From positions 373,086-437,085 of the forward strand of contig NZ_LMFO01000012.1 in assembly GCF_001426865.1 (NCBI RefSeq): a stretch of DNA of 64,000 nucleotides, written 5' to 3'. A program made the position numbers and the translations under genes. The notes below the pieces were generated by a model that was not told the DNA's origin, ran no database searches, and saw only the letters and a list, made by a program, of their open reading frames with translations. Source of the stretch: Paenibacillus sp. Root52. GTDB lineage: Bacteria > Bacillota > Bacilli > Paenibacillales > Paenibacillaceae. Below, in pieces: positions 46,623 to 56,439 of this stretch. Numbering within the stretch: position 1 is the first letter of the stretch; each line of letters opens with the position of its first letter.

Positions 46623-47384
46623 TCAAAATAACTCTTCAGTGTTAAGAGGAATAATGAGCGACATGGGCTCCGCAATGGTTTCTTCAGTTTCATAGTCATA
46701 GACTTTGTTGAAAACAAGCTCAATAGACTGAAGTTCATTTGGTTCATCTGTATAAACTAGACCATAATTTTTATTATCGATAACCACTCCGTCATACTGA
46801 TTATATTCTAATAAAGATCTCATAAAATTTCGATCTGAAGAGATTGGATCACCCGTGTTTGGATGAACGGAGTTCAGTCCATAGAAACCGATATTCTGTT
46901 CGGATGTATTTTCAACAGAGTAGAGGATGTCTAAATAGTTGATTTTAGAGCTGATTTCTCCTTGATTTAATATAGAAATGTTTTTCTGAGATTCTTCAGG
47001 AATATCGCTTGCTTCCATGAATTGAGCCTTCGTAATATGTATCTTAAGAGAGCCGTGATCAAAACTTACATTCACTGGGACATTGTTCAGAGAAGTTATC
47101 TGACCTCCAAAATCAAACGTTTCTTCACTGTTGAAGTCCGTAGATAGAAAGATCTCAGAATGCTTCTCTCTAAGAAGTTTCACAGCCTGCTCAACCTGAT
47201 TAGGATTTGAAATATCGATCTCGCTACTAGGCCGAAAAGGCTTTAACCCAGATGCCAGGACTTGTTCTGGAGAAGTGAATTGGAGGTGTGGTTTGTAGTT
47301 CTCCTGTTGGGCAACAGTCGTATCGCTCGAACTGCCCGATCCGCTTAATAGTGCTAGAGCGAGTAGTAGATGGACAATGAACAT
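46623..47384 (-). CDS. Secreted protein of unknown function
   Basis: About 254 residues with an N-terminal signal peptide (FIVHLLLALALLSGSGSSSD). It looks like a lipoprotein signal but lacks the lipobox Cys: LSGS stands where LSGC would be, so it may be secreted free or stay anchored by the uncut signal. The mature part is acidic and mixed alpha/beta, with no motif I recognise. The frame extends to 47507, but AAAGGATG about 11 bases before ATG 47384 and the signal peptide fix the start. Confidence 0.55.
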   Translation of the reverse strand: MFIVHLLLALALLSGSGSSSDTTVAQQENYKPHLQFTSPEQVLASGLKPFRPSSEIDISNPNQVEQAVKLLREKHSEIFLSTDFNSEETFDFGGQITSLNNVPVNVSFDHGSLKIHITKAQFMEASDIPEESQKNISILNQGEISSKINYLDILYSVENTSEQNIGFYGLNSVHPNTGDPISSDRNFMRSLLEYNQYDGVVIDNKNYGLVYTDEPNELQSIELVFNKVYDYETEETIAEPMSLIIPLNTEELF

Positions 47385-47594
47385 AAATGCGGGACATCCT
47401 TTCTTTCTAAAAAATTTTCTTAAATAACATAAGTTCACCGATTGATTCCAGTTAAGTGAATTTACGAACAGTATAATCATCATAGCAAAATGAGGCATGC
47501 GTACCATGAGAAGAACGACTCAACTTCGGATAAGTTCAAACTAGCGAGGGGTTATATCTGCTGGATATAAAGACCTAGGTCTGGTTGTCGGTAG

Positions 47595-47807
47595 TACAGA
47601 CACGTAGAATCCAAACAGAAGGATCAAGGACATCTGGATTTTAATAAAATGCAAGCTGTGAATGTCGAACCTCCTGGAGAGGACAGATTTGCTCAAGGTT
47701 CCAAGGACATAGTAAGGTTACAGAATGGTAAAATAAGAATAGTCGGGGAGTCGCCTTTATTAAACCAACAAAGTATTAATGACCTAATTGCTAAAAAACA
47801 AATATAA
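47595..47807 (+). pseudogene. C-terminal fragment of a lost gene (possible toxin remnant)
   Basis: A 70-codon open stretch with no start codon or SD, closed upstream by TAG at 47592. It reads as real protein (NKMQAVNVEPPGEDRFAQGS, RLQNGKIRIVGESPLLNQQS). It lies just before small unknown genes that look like orphan immunity genes, as expected for the C-terminal cassette of a polymorphic toxin. That identity is inference. Confidence 0.4.
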
Positions 47808-47868
47808 GAATGATAGATCTACTTATTGAGGCTGCGAAAAAATTAGATTAAAAATGAGGAAACTCTTG

Positions 47869-48456
47869 ATGAATGCAGACGATAAAAAAAGTTCTATCCC
47901 ATCTGATAAAGTTAAATTGTTTGAAGTTTTAAAGAATCAGACACTCAGCAAGTTGACACGATTTAGCTGGTGGGAAAGTAGTGAAGCAATGGAGCAATGT
48001 GAGATAGCACATGAAGACGTCTTCTCATTAACTGCGGGGCCAGTATTATTATATTTTCAATCAGGGTTAGTATTAGGAGCAGCGAGTGACCCAGCACAGA
48101 ATTCTGTTGTTATATGGGTTGAAAGAAATGATACAGGATATGTAACTGAAGAGCCTACCGAAAATGATACTGATCTCTATACCATTAGCGCTTTGGATAA
48201 TCAATACAGCAATTCTTACTGGAGTCAAATAGTAGGGCAGAATATAAAGATGATAAACATTATCAAGCGAGACCCACAGAATGCATTGCTTGCTGAATTA
48301 CAGAATGAAGTTGGTGTCGAGCTGGTTATGGATAATGGAGAAAAATTTATACTGTCCCACGGGCTTCACAACAATTCTGACGACTTCTCAGTGATAACAG
48401 AGTCATATATTGACAGAAGACTTTTAGCGAATCTAGAATGGGTCAAATTGATGTAA
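47869..48456 (+). CDS. Hypothetical protein in AT-rich patch, possible immunity protein
   Basis: 195 residues, acidic, no signal peptide or membrane segment. SWWESSEAMEQCEIAHEDVF and GPVLLYFQSGLVLGAASDPA suggest a compact alpha/beta fold. GAGG 8 bases before ATG 47869 fits better than ATG 47854. It follows directly the coding fragment at 47595-47807. Immunity function is inferred only from this position, size and acidity. Confidence 0.5.
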   Translation: MNADDKKSSIPSDKVKLFEVLKNQTLSKLTRFSWWESSEAMEQCEIAHEDVFSLTAGPVLLYFQSGLVLGAASDPAQNSVVIWVERNDTGYVTEEPTENDTDLYTISALDNQYSNSYWSQIVGQNIKMINIIKRDPQNALLAELQNEVGVELVMDNGEKFILSHGLHNNSDDFSVITESYIDRRLLANLEWVKLM

Positions 48457-48576
48457 TACATTGTCCAAATTAAACCCTCAAGGGGATTGTAATGAAAGAT
48501 TATATAGTAACATTGTAATTATTTTTCCAAATAATATTTGATCCATGAAAATCTTAAAGATGGAGCGAAATAATTA

Positions 48577-49032
48577 ATGGAAAATTTTAATCAGGCAGTT
48601 AAGCGTATCTCTGCAATAGATTGGAGTTGTATTGGAAACAAACAAGCAAGATCACATATTCATTTGAGTAAAGAATACTTAAGAAGATCATCAATATTCC
48701 TCCAATATTATCCTGGGGCGTGTAGGTATCCTTTTATTATCATTTCAAATTCGATAACTAAGACACAAGCGAATGTTGATGGTTTGAAAATATTACAGGA
48801 GATTGACAATAGTTATGTTAGAGATATTGCAAAAAGTTATTTAGAGTTAAACGCACTCATAGATGAAGGTAATCAAATTGCTATTGATAATAAAGATTTG
48901 TTTGAGCCAGCAATAAAGCTATATGAAAGAGGGGGACATTTCTTTATAAGGTCGGGCTATTTAAATGTAGCTGGTGCTACTGATCTTCTTTCGCGCTTGC
49001 AAATCGAGTTGAAAGGGAGCCACTTGATATAA
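48577..49032 (+). CDS. Hypothetical helical protein, possible C-terminal frameshift
   Basis: 151 residues, mostly helical, no membrane segment, no recognised family (IHLSKEYLRRSSIFLQYYPG; KLYERGGHFFIRSGYLNVAG). Composition is markedly AT-rich. Just after the stop, another frame continues with an acidic stretch, PLDISDETLDALDNGDID, before its own stop at 49076. A single-base indel near 49010 may have replaced the original tail. TGGAGCG lies about 12 bases upstream of the ATG. Confidence 0.5.
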   Translation: MENFNQAVKRISAIDWSCIGNKQARSHIHLSKEYLRRSSIFLQYYPGACRYPFIIISNSITKTQANVDGLKILQEIDNSYVRDIAKSYLELNALIDEGNQIAIDNKDLFEPAIKLYERGGHFFIRSGYLNVAGATDLLSRLQIELKGSHLI

Positions 49033-49246
49033 GCGATGAAACTTTAGATGCACTTGATAATGGAGATATTGATTAATTTTGTGACGGATCTCCATAAAAA
49101 AACATCCGGTGCCGAATGAATCCATCATTCAACCAATAACACAATTAACGCATGTAATATCCGTATAAAGATTTCGTCAACACGGGTGTAAGCATATAAG
49201 ATGATTTAATTTTATAGCCGAAATAACGCTCCACCGATACATCAAG

Positions 49247-49291
49247 CAGATTAATTATGGTCAGACACTACCTTAATTAATCTGTTTTTTT
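49247..49291 (+). terminator. Rho-independent terminator
   Basis: CAGATTAATTATGG (49247-49260) pairs with CCTTAATTAATCTG (49271-49284), followed by seven T. Confidence 0.85.
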
Positions 49292-49335
49292 GGTGTCTTT
49301 ATACCAGTTTTATGAAGAAGAATGGAGATATCGAC

Positions 49336-49791
49336 ATGATAAAATATCAATACATAACGGAATATAATGAAGATTTTAATGAAGTTATTTTGGATTTCAG
49401 TATGGATACATATTTAAAGAATGGCTACTTGATTAGTGATTCACTGGGTTCGGATATTTTTAGCGATTTTGCTACTGTGAAGGATGAAATCGAAAAATTA
49501 CTTGATTTAATAGCAGGAAAGTCAGCTTTATACGAGGGTGGAGGAAATGTGAACATAATTAGATCTGATAAAATTTTTACAACCATTGATGACATCTTTG
49601 CTGAAGATGATGAAGAGGACGGTACATGTAAAATTGAGACTTTAGAATTCACAAAAATCATTCTCATATGGGCAGAAGAGAATTTTCAGTATAAGTGTAA
49701 GCGAGGCGTTATGCTGAAAGATGAAGCAGAATTAGCAGTAGACTGGATCAATAAAAAATGTATAGAGGTGTATGAGTTAGAGTTTAGATAG
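49336..49791 (+). CDS. Hypothetical acidic protein, possible immunity protein
   Basis: About 151 residues, very acidic (FAEDDEEDG; EIEKLLDLIAG), no signal peptide or membrane segment. Size and acidity are typical of immunity proteins that neutralise basic toxins, but no family is recognised. GGAG 8 bases before ATG 49336 is the better start; ATG 49312 has no SD. It stands between a terminator and the convergent pectate lyase. Confidence 0.5.
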   Translation: MIKYQYITEYNEDFNEVILDFSMDTYLKNGYLISDSLGSDIFSDFATVKDEIEKLLDLIAGKSALYEGGGNVNIIRSDKIFTTIDDIFAEDDEEDGTCKIETLEFTKIILIWAEENFQYKCKRGVMLKDEAELAVDWINKKCIEVYELEFR

Positions 49792-49833
49792 AGTCTGTGG
49801 AGTGTTGTAAAATCTCTATAACATACATAACAA

Positions 49834-49884
49834 AAATCCCCTTGGTCATAACCACGTTACAAGCTGGTTTGATGAAGGGGATTT
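49834..49884 (-). terminator. Terminator of the pectate lyase gene (minus strand)
   Basis: AAATCCCCTT (49834-49843) pairs with AAGGGGATTT (49875-49884); on the minus strand TTTTTG follows. It may also serve the convergent gene at 49336. Confidence 0.7.
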
Positions 49885-49911
49885 GCTATTCAAGCTCAAT
49901 CCAAATTAAAC

Positions 49912-51276
49912 CTACCGTGCTCCAACATTCGTACCAGATGGCGTGCCCGAACCAATGAGATCACTGCCATTGGCAAGCTTCAGGAAATCACCCAAGATAG
50001 GTGTACCATCTGCACTACGTGTCACCGAAGGTACGAGGGAGACAAAGTCGGCTGCGCTAGCGAGAAGACCTTTGTCGTTAACGCTTTTTTTGTTTTTCCA
50101 CCAAACATTGGTGCTGCTGACGTCGGTTCCGCTTGTTTTGTCGCTTGCGCCGCCTTGGAAGGACAGGTTGTTGGTGAAGATGTGTGTGCCTTTATCGAAA
50201 GCAAAATTGCTCTGCCCATTGTTCCAGGACGTGTTATTTTTCATCTGGATTGAACCAGGATTGCTGTTATACGTGAAGCCATGCTTCTTGTTATTGAAGG
50301 CAATGCTATTCTCGACGATGTGGTTCACGGAGATCTTCTCACCGCCGAGTTTGAAGCCGTTACCGTCGCTGTTAGAGGTGGAGGTGCCATCTGCGGTTGC
50401 TCCATTGGCGAAAGCGATACTATTACGGATCGTGACCACGCCGATGGCGCCTGTATCCGATTTGCTATACAGATCCCAACCATCGTCTACGTTATAGGCG
50501 GCAATACAGCCGTCGAATACGTTACCCGGACCAACTGTTAATTTTGCGGCAAAACCATCGGCATCTTCGCCATCATCTGGATCGTAGTTATTATGGGAAT
50601 AGGAACGGATGACTTCGTTATATGAAGGCCATTCACTTTTGGCTGCAGTCGAAGCATAACGACCAATCTGGATACCTGTATCCCTGTTATGGTGAGCTTC
50701 GATTTGTTCTAAACGATTGTAGCTGCCCCCGATGAAAATGCCGTTATCTCCCGCACCTTTAACCTCCAGCCCTTTGACGAACCAATAGTCGCCGAACATT
50801 TGCAATCCTCGATTTGTGGAGGCAAACGATTGTGCTGAGAAGTCAAAAACCGGCTTCTCTGAACCATATGCCACCAGATTTTTACGTTGGGAGGAGGTAC
50901 CGTTATTACCACGCTCGATAGTAATAGTTTCCGAGAAGCTGTATGTGCCTCCGCGCAGATAGATCGTTTTGCCTGGAGCGATCTGGGTTAGCGCGTTAGC
51001 TAGTGAAGTCGGACTGTTGATCGTTCCCGGGTTGCTCGCTGAGCCGTTAGGTGACACATATAAATCCCCAGCAGCAAGTGTGATATTGGAATTAACCACA
51101 GCCGATTCAGAAGAAATAGATGAGCTATTCTCTAGCACTTCCGCAGCACCAACTGATCCGCCACCTAGCAACAATAGAGGAAATGTGGCACTCAGACAGA
51201 TATGAGCCATTTTCGATTTCAAGGAACGTTCCGATCGAGCAGATGCATGGGTAGATGTGGAAGGGAATAATTTCAT
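49912..51276 (-). CDS. Secreted pectate lyase, PL9-type parallel beta-helix
   Basis: 454 residues. The signal peptide ends near residue 45 (LLLLGGGSVGAAE); the mature protein begins DLYVSPNGSASNPGTINSP, the usual opening of PL9 and related right-handed beta-helix enzymes. Repeated coils are visible (NGIFIGGSYNRLEQIEAHHN, DGFAAKLTVGPGNVFDGC, DGNGFKLGGEKISVNHIVEN). It cleaves polygalacturonate by beta-elimination, with Lys as base in PL9. AAGGAGG is 7 bases before the ATG. A perfect cre site 136 bases upstream implies CcpA control. Confidence 0.85.
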   Translation of the reverse strand: MKLFPSTSTHASARSERSLKSKMAHICLSATFPLLLLGGGSVGAAEVLENSSSISSESAVVNSNITLAAGDLYVSPNGSASNPGTINSPTSLANALTQIAPGKTIYLRGGTYSFSETITIERGNNGTSSQRKNLVAYGSEKPVFDFSAQSFASTNRGLQMFGDYWFVKGLEVKGAGDNGIFIGGSYNRLEQIEAHHNRDTGIQIGRYASTAAKSEWPSYNEVIRSYSHNNYDPDDGEDADGFAAKLTVGPGNVFDGCIAAYNVDDGWDLYSKSDTGAIGVVTIRNSIAFANGATADGTSTSNSDGNGFKLGGEKISVNHIVENSIAFNNKKHGFTYNSNPGSIQMKNNTSWNNGQSNFAFDKGTHIFTNNLSFQGGASDKTSGTDVSSTNVWWKNKKSVNDKGLLASAADFVSLVPSVTRSADGTPILGDFLKLANGSDLIGSGTPSGTNVGAR

Positions 51277-51411
51277 TACGCAGACCTCCTTGGTTAATTG
51301 GATACATAGATAAGTTGTGAATAGTGTGGAATGCCATACAACTTAAAAAGGGTGAGAATAGCAATTCGCTGAGTGAATGGCATCCATGTGACACAGGTTC
51401 ATGGTAAATGT

Positions 51412-51425
51412 TGTAAGCGTTCTCA
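51412..51425. promoter_or_regulatory. cre site (CcpA) upstream of the pectate lyase gene
   Basis: TGTAAGCGTTCTCA matches the consensus TGWAANCGNTNWCA at every fixed position. Glucose repression of the lyase is expected. The rest of 51277-51736 shows no gene. Confidence 0.8.
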
Positions 51426-51736
51426 TCAATAATCATTTGATCAGATGGAGTTAAATGCAGGCAGGTCAGGCGTGGTTACGTCCAAATGCTCAAGTTTCAA
51501 AGGCTGCATGTAATCCGCTTGTTGGCTAATCGCCTTATTTTAACGGTGAATCATCCGAAATGAACATATAATAACCCTGTTTCATCGTCCTTACGGCACA
51601 ACACTTACTCATGATCCACTTCATTCAACCTCCGCAAAGTGCAACTCAAGACGACAATCCATTCAACGTAAGCGCATAATCAATTCTCCCCATCCAATTG
51701 TACTGAGTGACCAATAGAGGATAAGCATTGAAAAAT

Positions 51737-51785
51737 AAAAAAAGCCCAACAGAGGCTGCGAGAGGCAACCATACCATCGGGCATA
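51737..51785 (-). terminator. Terminator of the catalase gene (minus strand)
   Basis: On the minus strand GCCC...GGTTGC-CTCTC-GCAGCC...GGGC is followed by TTTTTTTATTTTT. The gap from here to the catalase stop (51786-51948) holds nothing further. Confidence 0.75.
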
Positions 51786-51948
51786 ATTCAAAATAAAACT
51801 TAGCATGTCTTCATGTAGCCATGCCGATTCACCACATACTAACTCATGACTTCATTCCAAAGTTTATGGCAATGAAGCATAACATTTTCATAGCAGACCA
51901 TCCAAAAGTGTATCGTCTAAGGTACATCATCTAAAAGCAAAACATATC

Positions 51949-53541
51949 TTAATACCCGTCCGTCTCCCGACTGCGTTGCTCCGCTTGCTCCACACTTGGT
52001 TCATGTTTGGGTTGTACTGTTGCACTATCGTCTGTTGATACTGATGCGAGCCCTTCAGCTACACGCCGTCCGTAGTCACGATCCGCCTGGGTAAAGTGAG
52101 AGATCATACGCTCCCGAATATCCGGTTTGCATTTTGCCAACGCACCGACCATGTTACTGATCAACTCGTCTCGCTCCCAATCCTCGAAAGCTCTGTAGGT
52201 ATCACCGGCTTGTCCAAAGTCATTGGTACGCTCAATCTTCTCGTGAACCAATCTACCTTCCACTAGCGGCTCATGATCCTTACCACGTGGAGTAGCCTCC
52301 TTCAGTCCGCCAAGCGAGGAAGGCTCATAGTTCACATGCGGATTTTGACCTGGTGCACGATCCACCTTATACTGCATCTGTCCGCCGCTTTGATTGGTGG
52401 CAACCCGGTTTTTCGGCGCATTCACAGGCAACTGTAGATAATTTGCGCCCACCCGATGGCGCTGCGTATCCGAATAGGAGAAGGTACGACCTTGCAACAG
52501 CTTATCATCCGAGAAATCAAGTCCATCCACCAGAACGCCTGTGCCAAACGCTGCTTGTTCCACTTCATTGAAATAATCCTCGGGATTTCGATTCAGCGTC
52601 ATTTTGCCTACAGGTAAAAAAGGAAATTGATCCTGTGGCCATAGCTTGGTCGGGTCGAGCGGATCGAAGTCCAGCTCTGGATGCTCTCCATCCTCCATCA
52701 CCTGAACGTTCAGTTCCCATTCGGGATAGTCTCCTTGTTCGATGGCATGGTACAGATCCAATGTCGCATGGTTGAAATTCTGACCTTGAATCTCGCTAGC
52801 ATCTTTCTGAAGTAGATTGCGTATGCCTTGTTTGAGCGGTTCCCAGTGGTATTTGATGAGCACGCCCGTGCCTTCCTCATTCACCCACTTGTATGTATTG
52901 ACGCCTGATCCTTGCATTTGCCGGTAATTAGCCGGAATACCCCAGGGGGAGAAGAGAAACGTCACCATATGTGTAGCCTCAGGACTGAGTGACACAAAAT
53001 CGAAAAAACGCTCCATATCTTGTGCATTCGTCAGTGGATCGGGTTTAAAAGCATGCACCATGTCCGGGAATTTGAGCGGATCCCGAATGAAGAAGATTTT
53101 GAGGTTGTTACCGACGAGATCCCAGTTGCCATCTTCCGTATAAAATTTGACAGCAAAGCCGCGCGGATCACGCAGCGTCTCGGGAGAATGCCCGCCGTGG
53201 ATGACGGTTGAGAAGCGAACGAACACAGGGGTTTCTTTGCCTTTTTCCTGAAATAGGCGTGCCCGTGTGTATTTCGATACCGGTTCATCTCCTGCCGTTC
53301 CATATGCTTCGAATACGCCATGAGCGCCAGCACCGCGGGCATGTACGACCCGTTCCGGGATGCGTTCCCGATCGAAGTGTGTAATCTTTTCAAGAAAGTG
53401 ATAGTTCTCCAGCGTCGTGGGTCCTCTGCTGCCAACCGTGCGTACATTCTGATTATCTGTGATGGGGTGACCCTGTCGATCTGTTAATGTGTCCGAGGCC
53501 TTGTCTGAGGAATGCTCGGATGGTGAAGAATGGTTATTCAT
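51949..53541 (-). CDS. Heme catalase (KatA/KatX-type)
   Basis: 530-residue monofunctional catalase that breaks down hydrogen peroxide. The catalytic His lies in [13 protein letters not shown], Asn in [11 protein letters not shown] and the proximal heme-ligand Tyr in [34 protein letters not shown] is also conserved. A Ser/Asp-rich N-terminus and a Glu/Gln-rich tail extend it beyond the 480 or so residues of vegetative KatA, closer to B. subtilis KatX, which protects germinating spores. AAGGCGGTG precedes the ATG. I saw no clear PerR box. Confidence 0.92.
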   Translation of the reverse strand: MNNHSSPSEHSSDKASDTLTDRQGHPITDNQNVRTVGSRGPTTLENYHFLEKITHFDRERIPERVVHARGAGAHGVFEAYGTAGDEPVSKYTRARLFQEKGKETPVFVRFSTVIHGGHSPETLRDPRGFAVKFYTEDGNWDLVGNNLKIFFIRDPLKFPDMVHAFKPDPLTNAQDMERFFDFVSLSPEATHMVTFLFSPWGIPANYRQMQGSGVNTYKWVNEEGTGVLIKYHWEPLKQGIRNLLQKDASEIQGQNFNHATLDLYHAIEQGDYPEWELNVQVMEDGEHPELDFDPLDPTKLWPQDQFPFLPVGKMTLNRNPEDYFNEVEQAAFGTGVLVDGLDFSDDKLLQGRTFSYSDTQRHRVGANYLQLPVNAPKNRVATNQSGGQMQYKVDRAPGQNPHVNYEPSSLGGLKEATPRGKDHEPLVEGRLVHEKIERTNDFGQAGDTYRAFEDWERDELISNMVGALAKCKPDIRERMISHFTQADRDYGRRVAEGLASVSTDDSATVQPKHEPSVEQAEQRSRETDGY

Positions 53542-53725
53542 GGAGCACCGCCTTTCCTTAAGATGGATTCCTGTATATATTTTCCCTCTTAGCTCGTTCT
53601 ATGCATGATATCTACCAAAAAAAACTTGTCACCCACTTTATGGTGTGAGATAATTAACTTTTGCCCTATGGACGGTTTTTAGATAAAAATGCACCACCTA
53701 TATAAGAATGGAGGCTGACCTAGGA

Positions 53726-55690
53726 TTGTCTACACAACGTTATCCTTTTGCGTATGATCCGGCAGAACCTTTTGTATCCCGTCTGGGAGAATGGGTTGCC
53801 GATGTTTTCTATGATATTTTGCCTGAGTCCGGTTTCGAGGTGCGGGATGAACAGATTTTTATGGCGTACCAGCTCGAACGGGCCTATGGAGATAAAAAGA
53901 CAATTATGGCAGAGGCCGGTGTTGGAACAGGGAAGACGTTAGTCTATCTGCTCTATGCGGTCTGTTATGCACGTTATACGGGGAAACCAGCGGTGATTGC
54001 TTGTGCCGATGAGTCCTTGATTGAACAACTCGTGAAACCAGGTGGAGATATTGCGAAGCTGGCAGAGCATTTGGATCTGCAAGTGGATGCACGTCTAGGT
54101 AAATCCCCTGATCAATATGTATGTTTGAACAAATTAAGTGCGGTACGATTCGCGGATGAAGATGCGCAGGTGATCGAAGAAGTGCACGAGAGTCTACCAG
54201 ACTTTGTGAATTCTCCCGGCACACTTCAAGCATTCCATCCGTATGGGGATCGGAAGCAATACCCACATCTGAATGATCGTCAGTGGAACAAAATCAACTG
54301 GGATCCGTTCCAGGATTGTTTTGTATGTCCAAAAAGACAACGTTGCGGCCTGACGCTATCACGCGATCATTACCGTCGTTCCAAAGACATCATTATCTGT
54401 TCCCATGATTATTACATGGAGCATGTGTGGACCTATGAAGCGCGCAAGCGTGAAGGACAATTGCCACTGCTACCGGATCACAGCTCGGTTGTATTTGATG
54501 AAGGGCACTTGCTGGAAGAAGCGGCTCTGAACGCACTGAGCTACAAATTGAAACATCGTATCTTTGAAGAGTTGGTTACTCGCTTGCTTGAAGGTGAGAT
54601 TCGTGAATCCCTTGCGGAGCGAGTGGATGAAGCGATTGAGAGCAGTGAGCGATTGTTCAGACTGCTGGATACGTATACGGTGGCGATTCCCGGGTCGGAA
54701 CGGAAGGAAGTTCGGGTAGAACCGCCATTGCTGCGTGAGATTGAACGACTGACCAACGTGCTGGATGCGATTGGCGAGGAACTGGTATTTGAGAGCGGAT
54801 TGTTCTCGCTGGATGGTTATCAGATGCGTGTCGTGGAAGAACATCTGGATATGATTCAGACGGCGTTATCTCTATTCCGTAAGGAAGATGGCTACATCTG
54901 CTGGGCGGAAGAGAATGAGGATGAGACGACATTGTCCATTATGCCACGTACCGTGAAGGAAATTCTGAATGAGCGTGTGTTTAATACGGGTATCCCGATT
55001 GTGTTCTCTTCAGCAACATTATCCGTGGACAATTCATTCCGTTATGTGGCGGACAGTCTGGGTATCGACGATTTTGTGTCATTCTCGGTAGCTTCTCCAT
55101 ATGATTATGCAGATAAAATGCAGATGAAGATTACGGATGAAGCAACAGCAGGTCACCCCGAAAACGAAAATCGTTTGAGTGAAGCAGTGTCCTTGCTCCA
55201 AGAGAGTGGGGGACGTGCACTCATTCTATTCCGTACGATGGAAGAGCTGCGGACGTTTAAGCAAGATATCGTTCATGTTCCGGAGGCACAAGGATTGCGG
55301 TTCATGTATGAGGGAGACCGGGAGATTAGCGATTTAATCGCAGCATTCCAACAAGATGAGGAAAGTGTACTCTGTTCGGTTAACCTCTGGGAAGGCTTGG
55401 ATGTGCCTGGGCCGTCGTTGTCCAACGTTATGATCTGGTCGCTTCCATATCCACCGCAGGATCCTGTGTTCAATGCCAAACGGAATGCATCCTCTTCCCC
55501 TTATGAAGAGATCGATCTTCCGTATATGTTGCTTCGTGTGAAGCAAGGTCTCGGACGCTTGATTCGGACGAGCAGTGACTCTGGTTCGGCGGCGATCCTT
55601 GATGAATCGCTGCATACCAAAAAGGAAGCCAAAGACCGCATTGCAGCTCTGCTTCCTGAAGGTGTGGAATGGACAACCTTGACCCATTAA
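53726..55690 (+). CDS. DinG/XPD-family ATP-dependent DNA helicase
   Basis: About 655-residue SF2 helicase with an iron-sulphur domain. Walker A is AGVGTGKT (about residues 68-75) and motif II is DEGH. Four Cys (YVCLNKL; DCFVCPKRQRC) fit a 4Fe-4S site between them, and the C-terminal motif is VKQGLGRLIRT. It resembles B. subtilis YpvA. TGGAGG at 53709-53714 lies before TTG 53726; ATG 53708 overlaps the SD, so I prefer TTG, though the spacing is long. No LexA box was seen upstream. Confidence 0.87.
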   Translation: MSTQRYPFAYDPAEPFVSRLGEWVADVFYDILPESGFEVRDEQIFMAYQLERAYGDKKTIMAEAGVGTGKTLVYLLYAVCYARYTGKPAVIACADESLIEQLVKPGGDIAKLAEHLDLQVDARLGKSPDQYVCLNKLSAVRFADEDAQVIEEVHESLPDFVNSPGTLQAFHPYGDRKQYPHLNDRQWNKINWDPFQDCFVCPKRQRCGLTLSRDHYRRSKDIIICSHDYYMEHVWTYEARKREGQLPLLPDHSSVVFDEGHLLEEAALNALSYKLKHRIFEELVTRLLEGEIRESLAERVDEAIESSERLFRLLDTYTVAIPGSERKEVRVEPPLLREIERLTNVLDAIGEELVFESGLFSLDGYQMRVVEEHLDMIQTALSLFRKEDGYICWAEENEDETTLSIMPRTVKEILNERVFNTGIPIVFSSATLSVDNSFRYVADSLGIDDFVSFSVASPYDYADKMQMKITDEATAGHPENENRLSEAVSLLQESGGRALILFRTMEELRTFKQDIVHVPEAQGLRFMYEGDREISDLIAAFQQDEESVLCSVNLWEGLDVPGPSLSNVMIWSLPYPPQDPVFNAKRNASSSPYEEIDLPYMLLRVKQGLGRLIRTSSDSGSAAILDESLHTKKEAKDRIAALLPEGVEWTTLTH

Positions 55691-55761
55691 TTAACTTTCG
55701 TTCGATGGAATTGAAATCGTCTTGGTTTGTTATAGATAGTAGATAGGCTTTTTACTAGATA

Positions 55762-55814
55762 AGTTCTTGTTCTCTGCGGGTTCACGATCCGTGTGAGAGC
55801 AAGGACTTTTTTTT
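55762..55814 (+). terminator. Terminator after the helicase gene
   Basis: AGTTCTTGTTCTC (55762-55774) pairs, with two mismatches, with GAGAGCAAGGACT (55795-55807), followed by eight T. Confidence 0.85.
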
Positions 55815-56379
55815 GTTGGTTACCCTATCATCCTTCTCTCAAACTCTTGCTCTAAATCTAACGAACCCAGCTCACCTTATTGAGGTCATATTGAAGAGAG
55901 ATGAAATTTAACGAACCTCATTCACGCTATCCCGCTACAAAATAACTTTAAAACCTGTAAATCGGCTGTATTTTCATAAAATAACGTCACTGTGATTCGT
56001 TACAATTCAAACCTCCACCAATTGTAGCCAATAACGTGTATCAGGTTCATTAGAACCGTTAGAACCATTAGAACCAACGAACATGATCAAGATTACCAAG
56101 GGATCAGCTTTAGAGTGGGTAGCGAAAGTACCAACAACAGGGGGCTTCTCGGCCACGCGTATCATGCTCTTTGCCATGACATGACGTAGAACTAGCCTTT
56201 TTTGAAGGTGATAGAATTTAGAATCTTCAAGAAGTGATATGTTTCCACCAATCTGCCTCCGCCCTGAAAATTCAGTTATCACCATAAAAAAGTACACCCT
56301 CTAGACGTTCATCGTTAACCTAGCGGTTTTCCAATGTCTATTCTAAAGAGTGCACTCCAACGCCGTCTGCCGTCTGCCG
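55815..56379 (+). other. Gap with a low-confidence frame and inverted repeat
   Basis: The minus strand carries a 96-codon frame (56007-56297) ending in GSNGSNGSNEPDTRYW. A short AACC(G/A)TTAG repeat near 56050 produces the GSN repeats. There is no SD, and its 5' end lies within an imperfect inverted repeat (AGTACACCCTCTAGA at 56290 against AGTGCACTCTTTAGA on the other strand near 56355). It may be a mobile-element remnant; I do not call a gene. Confidence 0.3.
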
Positions 56380-56411
56380 TCTTCTGTGGAAGTACGTTGA
56401 TGGGCGTTTTT
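56380..56411 (+). repeat. Short double-hairpin repeat, copy 2
   Basis: CTTCTGTGGAAGTACGT followed by GATGGGCGT and a T-run; matches 21257-21288 at nearly every base. Preceded by a short tandem run of GTCTGCC. Confidence 0.5.
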
Positions 56412-56439
56412 TTTGTTTTTTATACAGATTCTTGCTGTG

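Noticed and set aside
56007..56297. 96-codon minus-strand frame with GSN repeats
   Set aside because: No SD, start inside an inverted repeat, and the GSN repeats come from a simple AACC(G/A)TTAG tandem repeat. Kept only as a possible mobile-element remnant.
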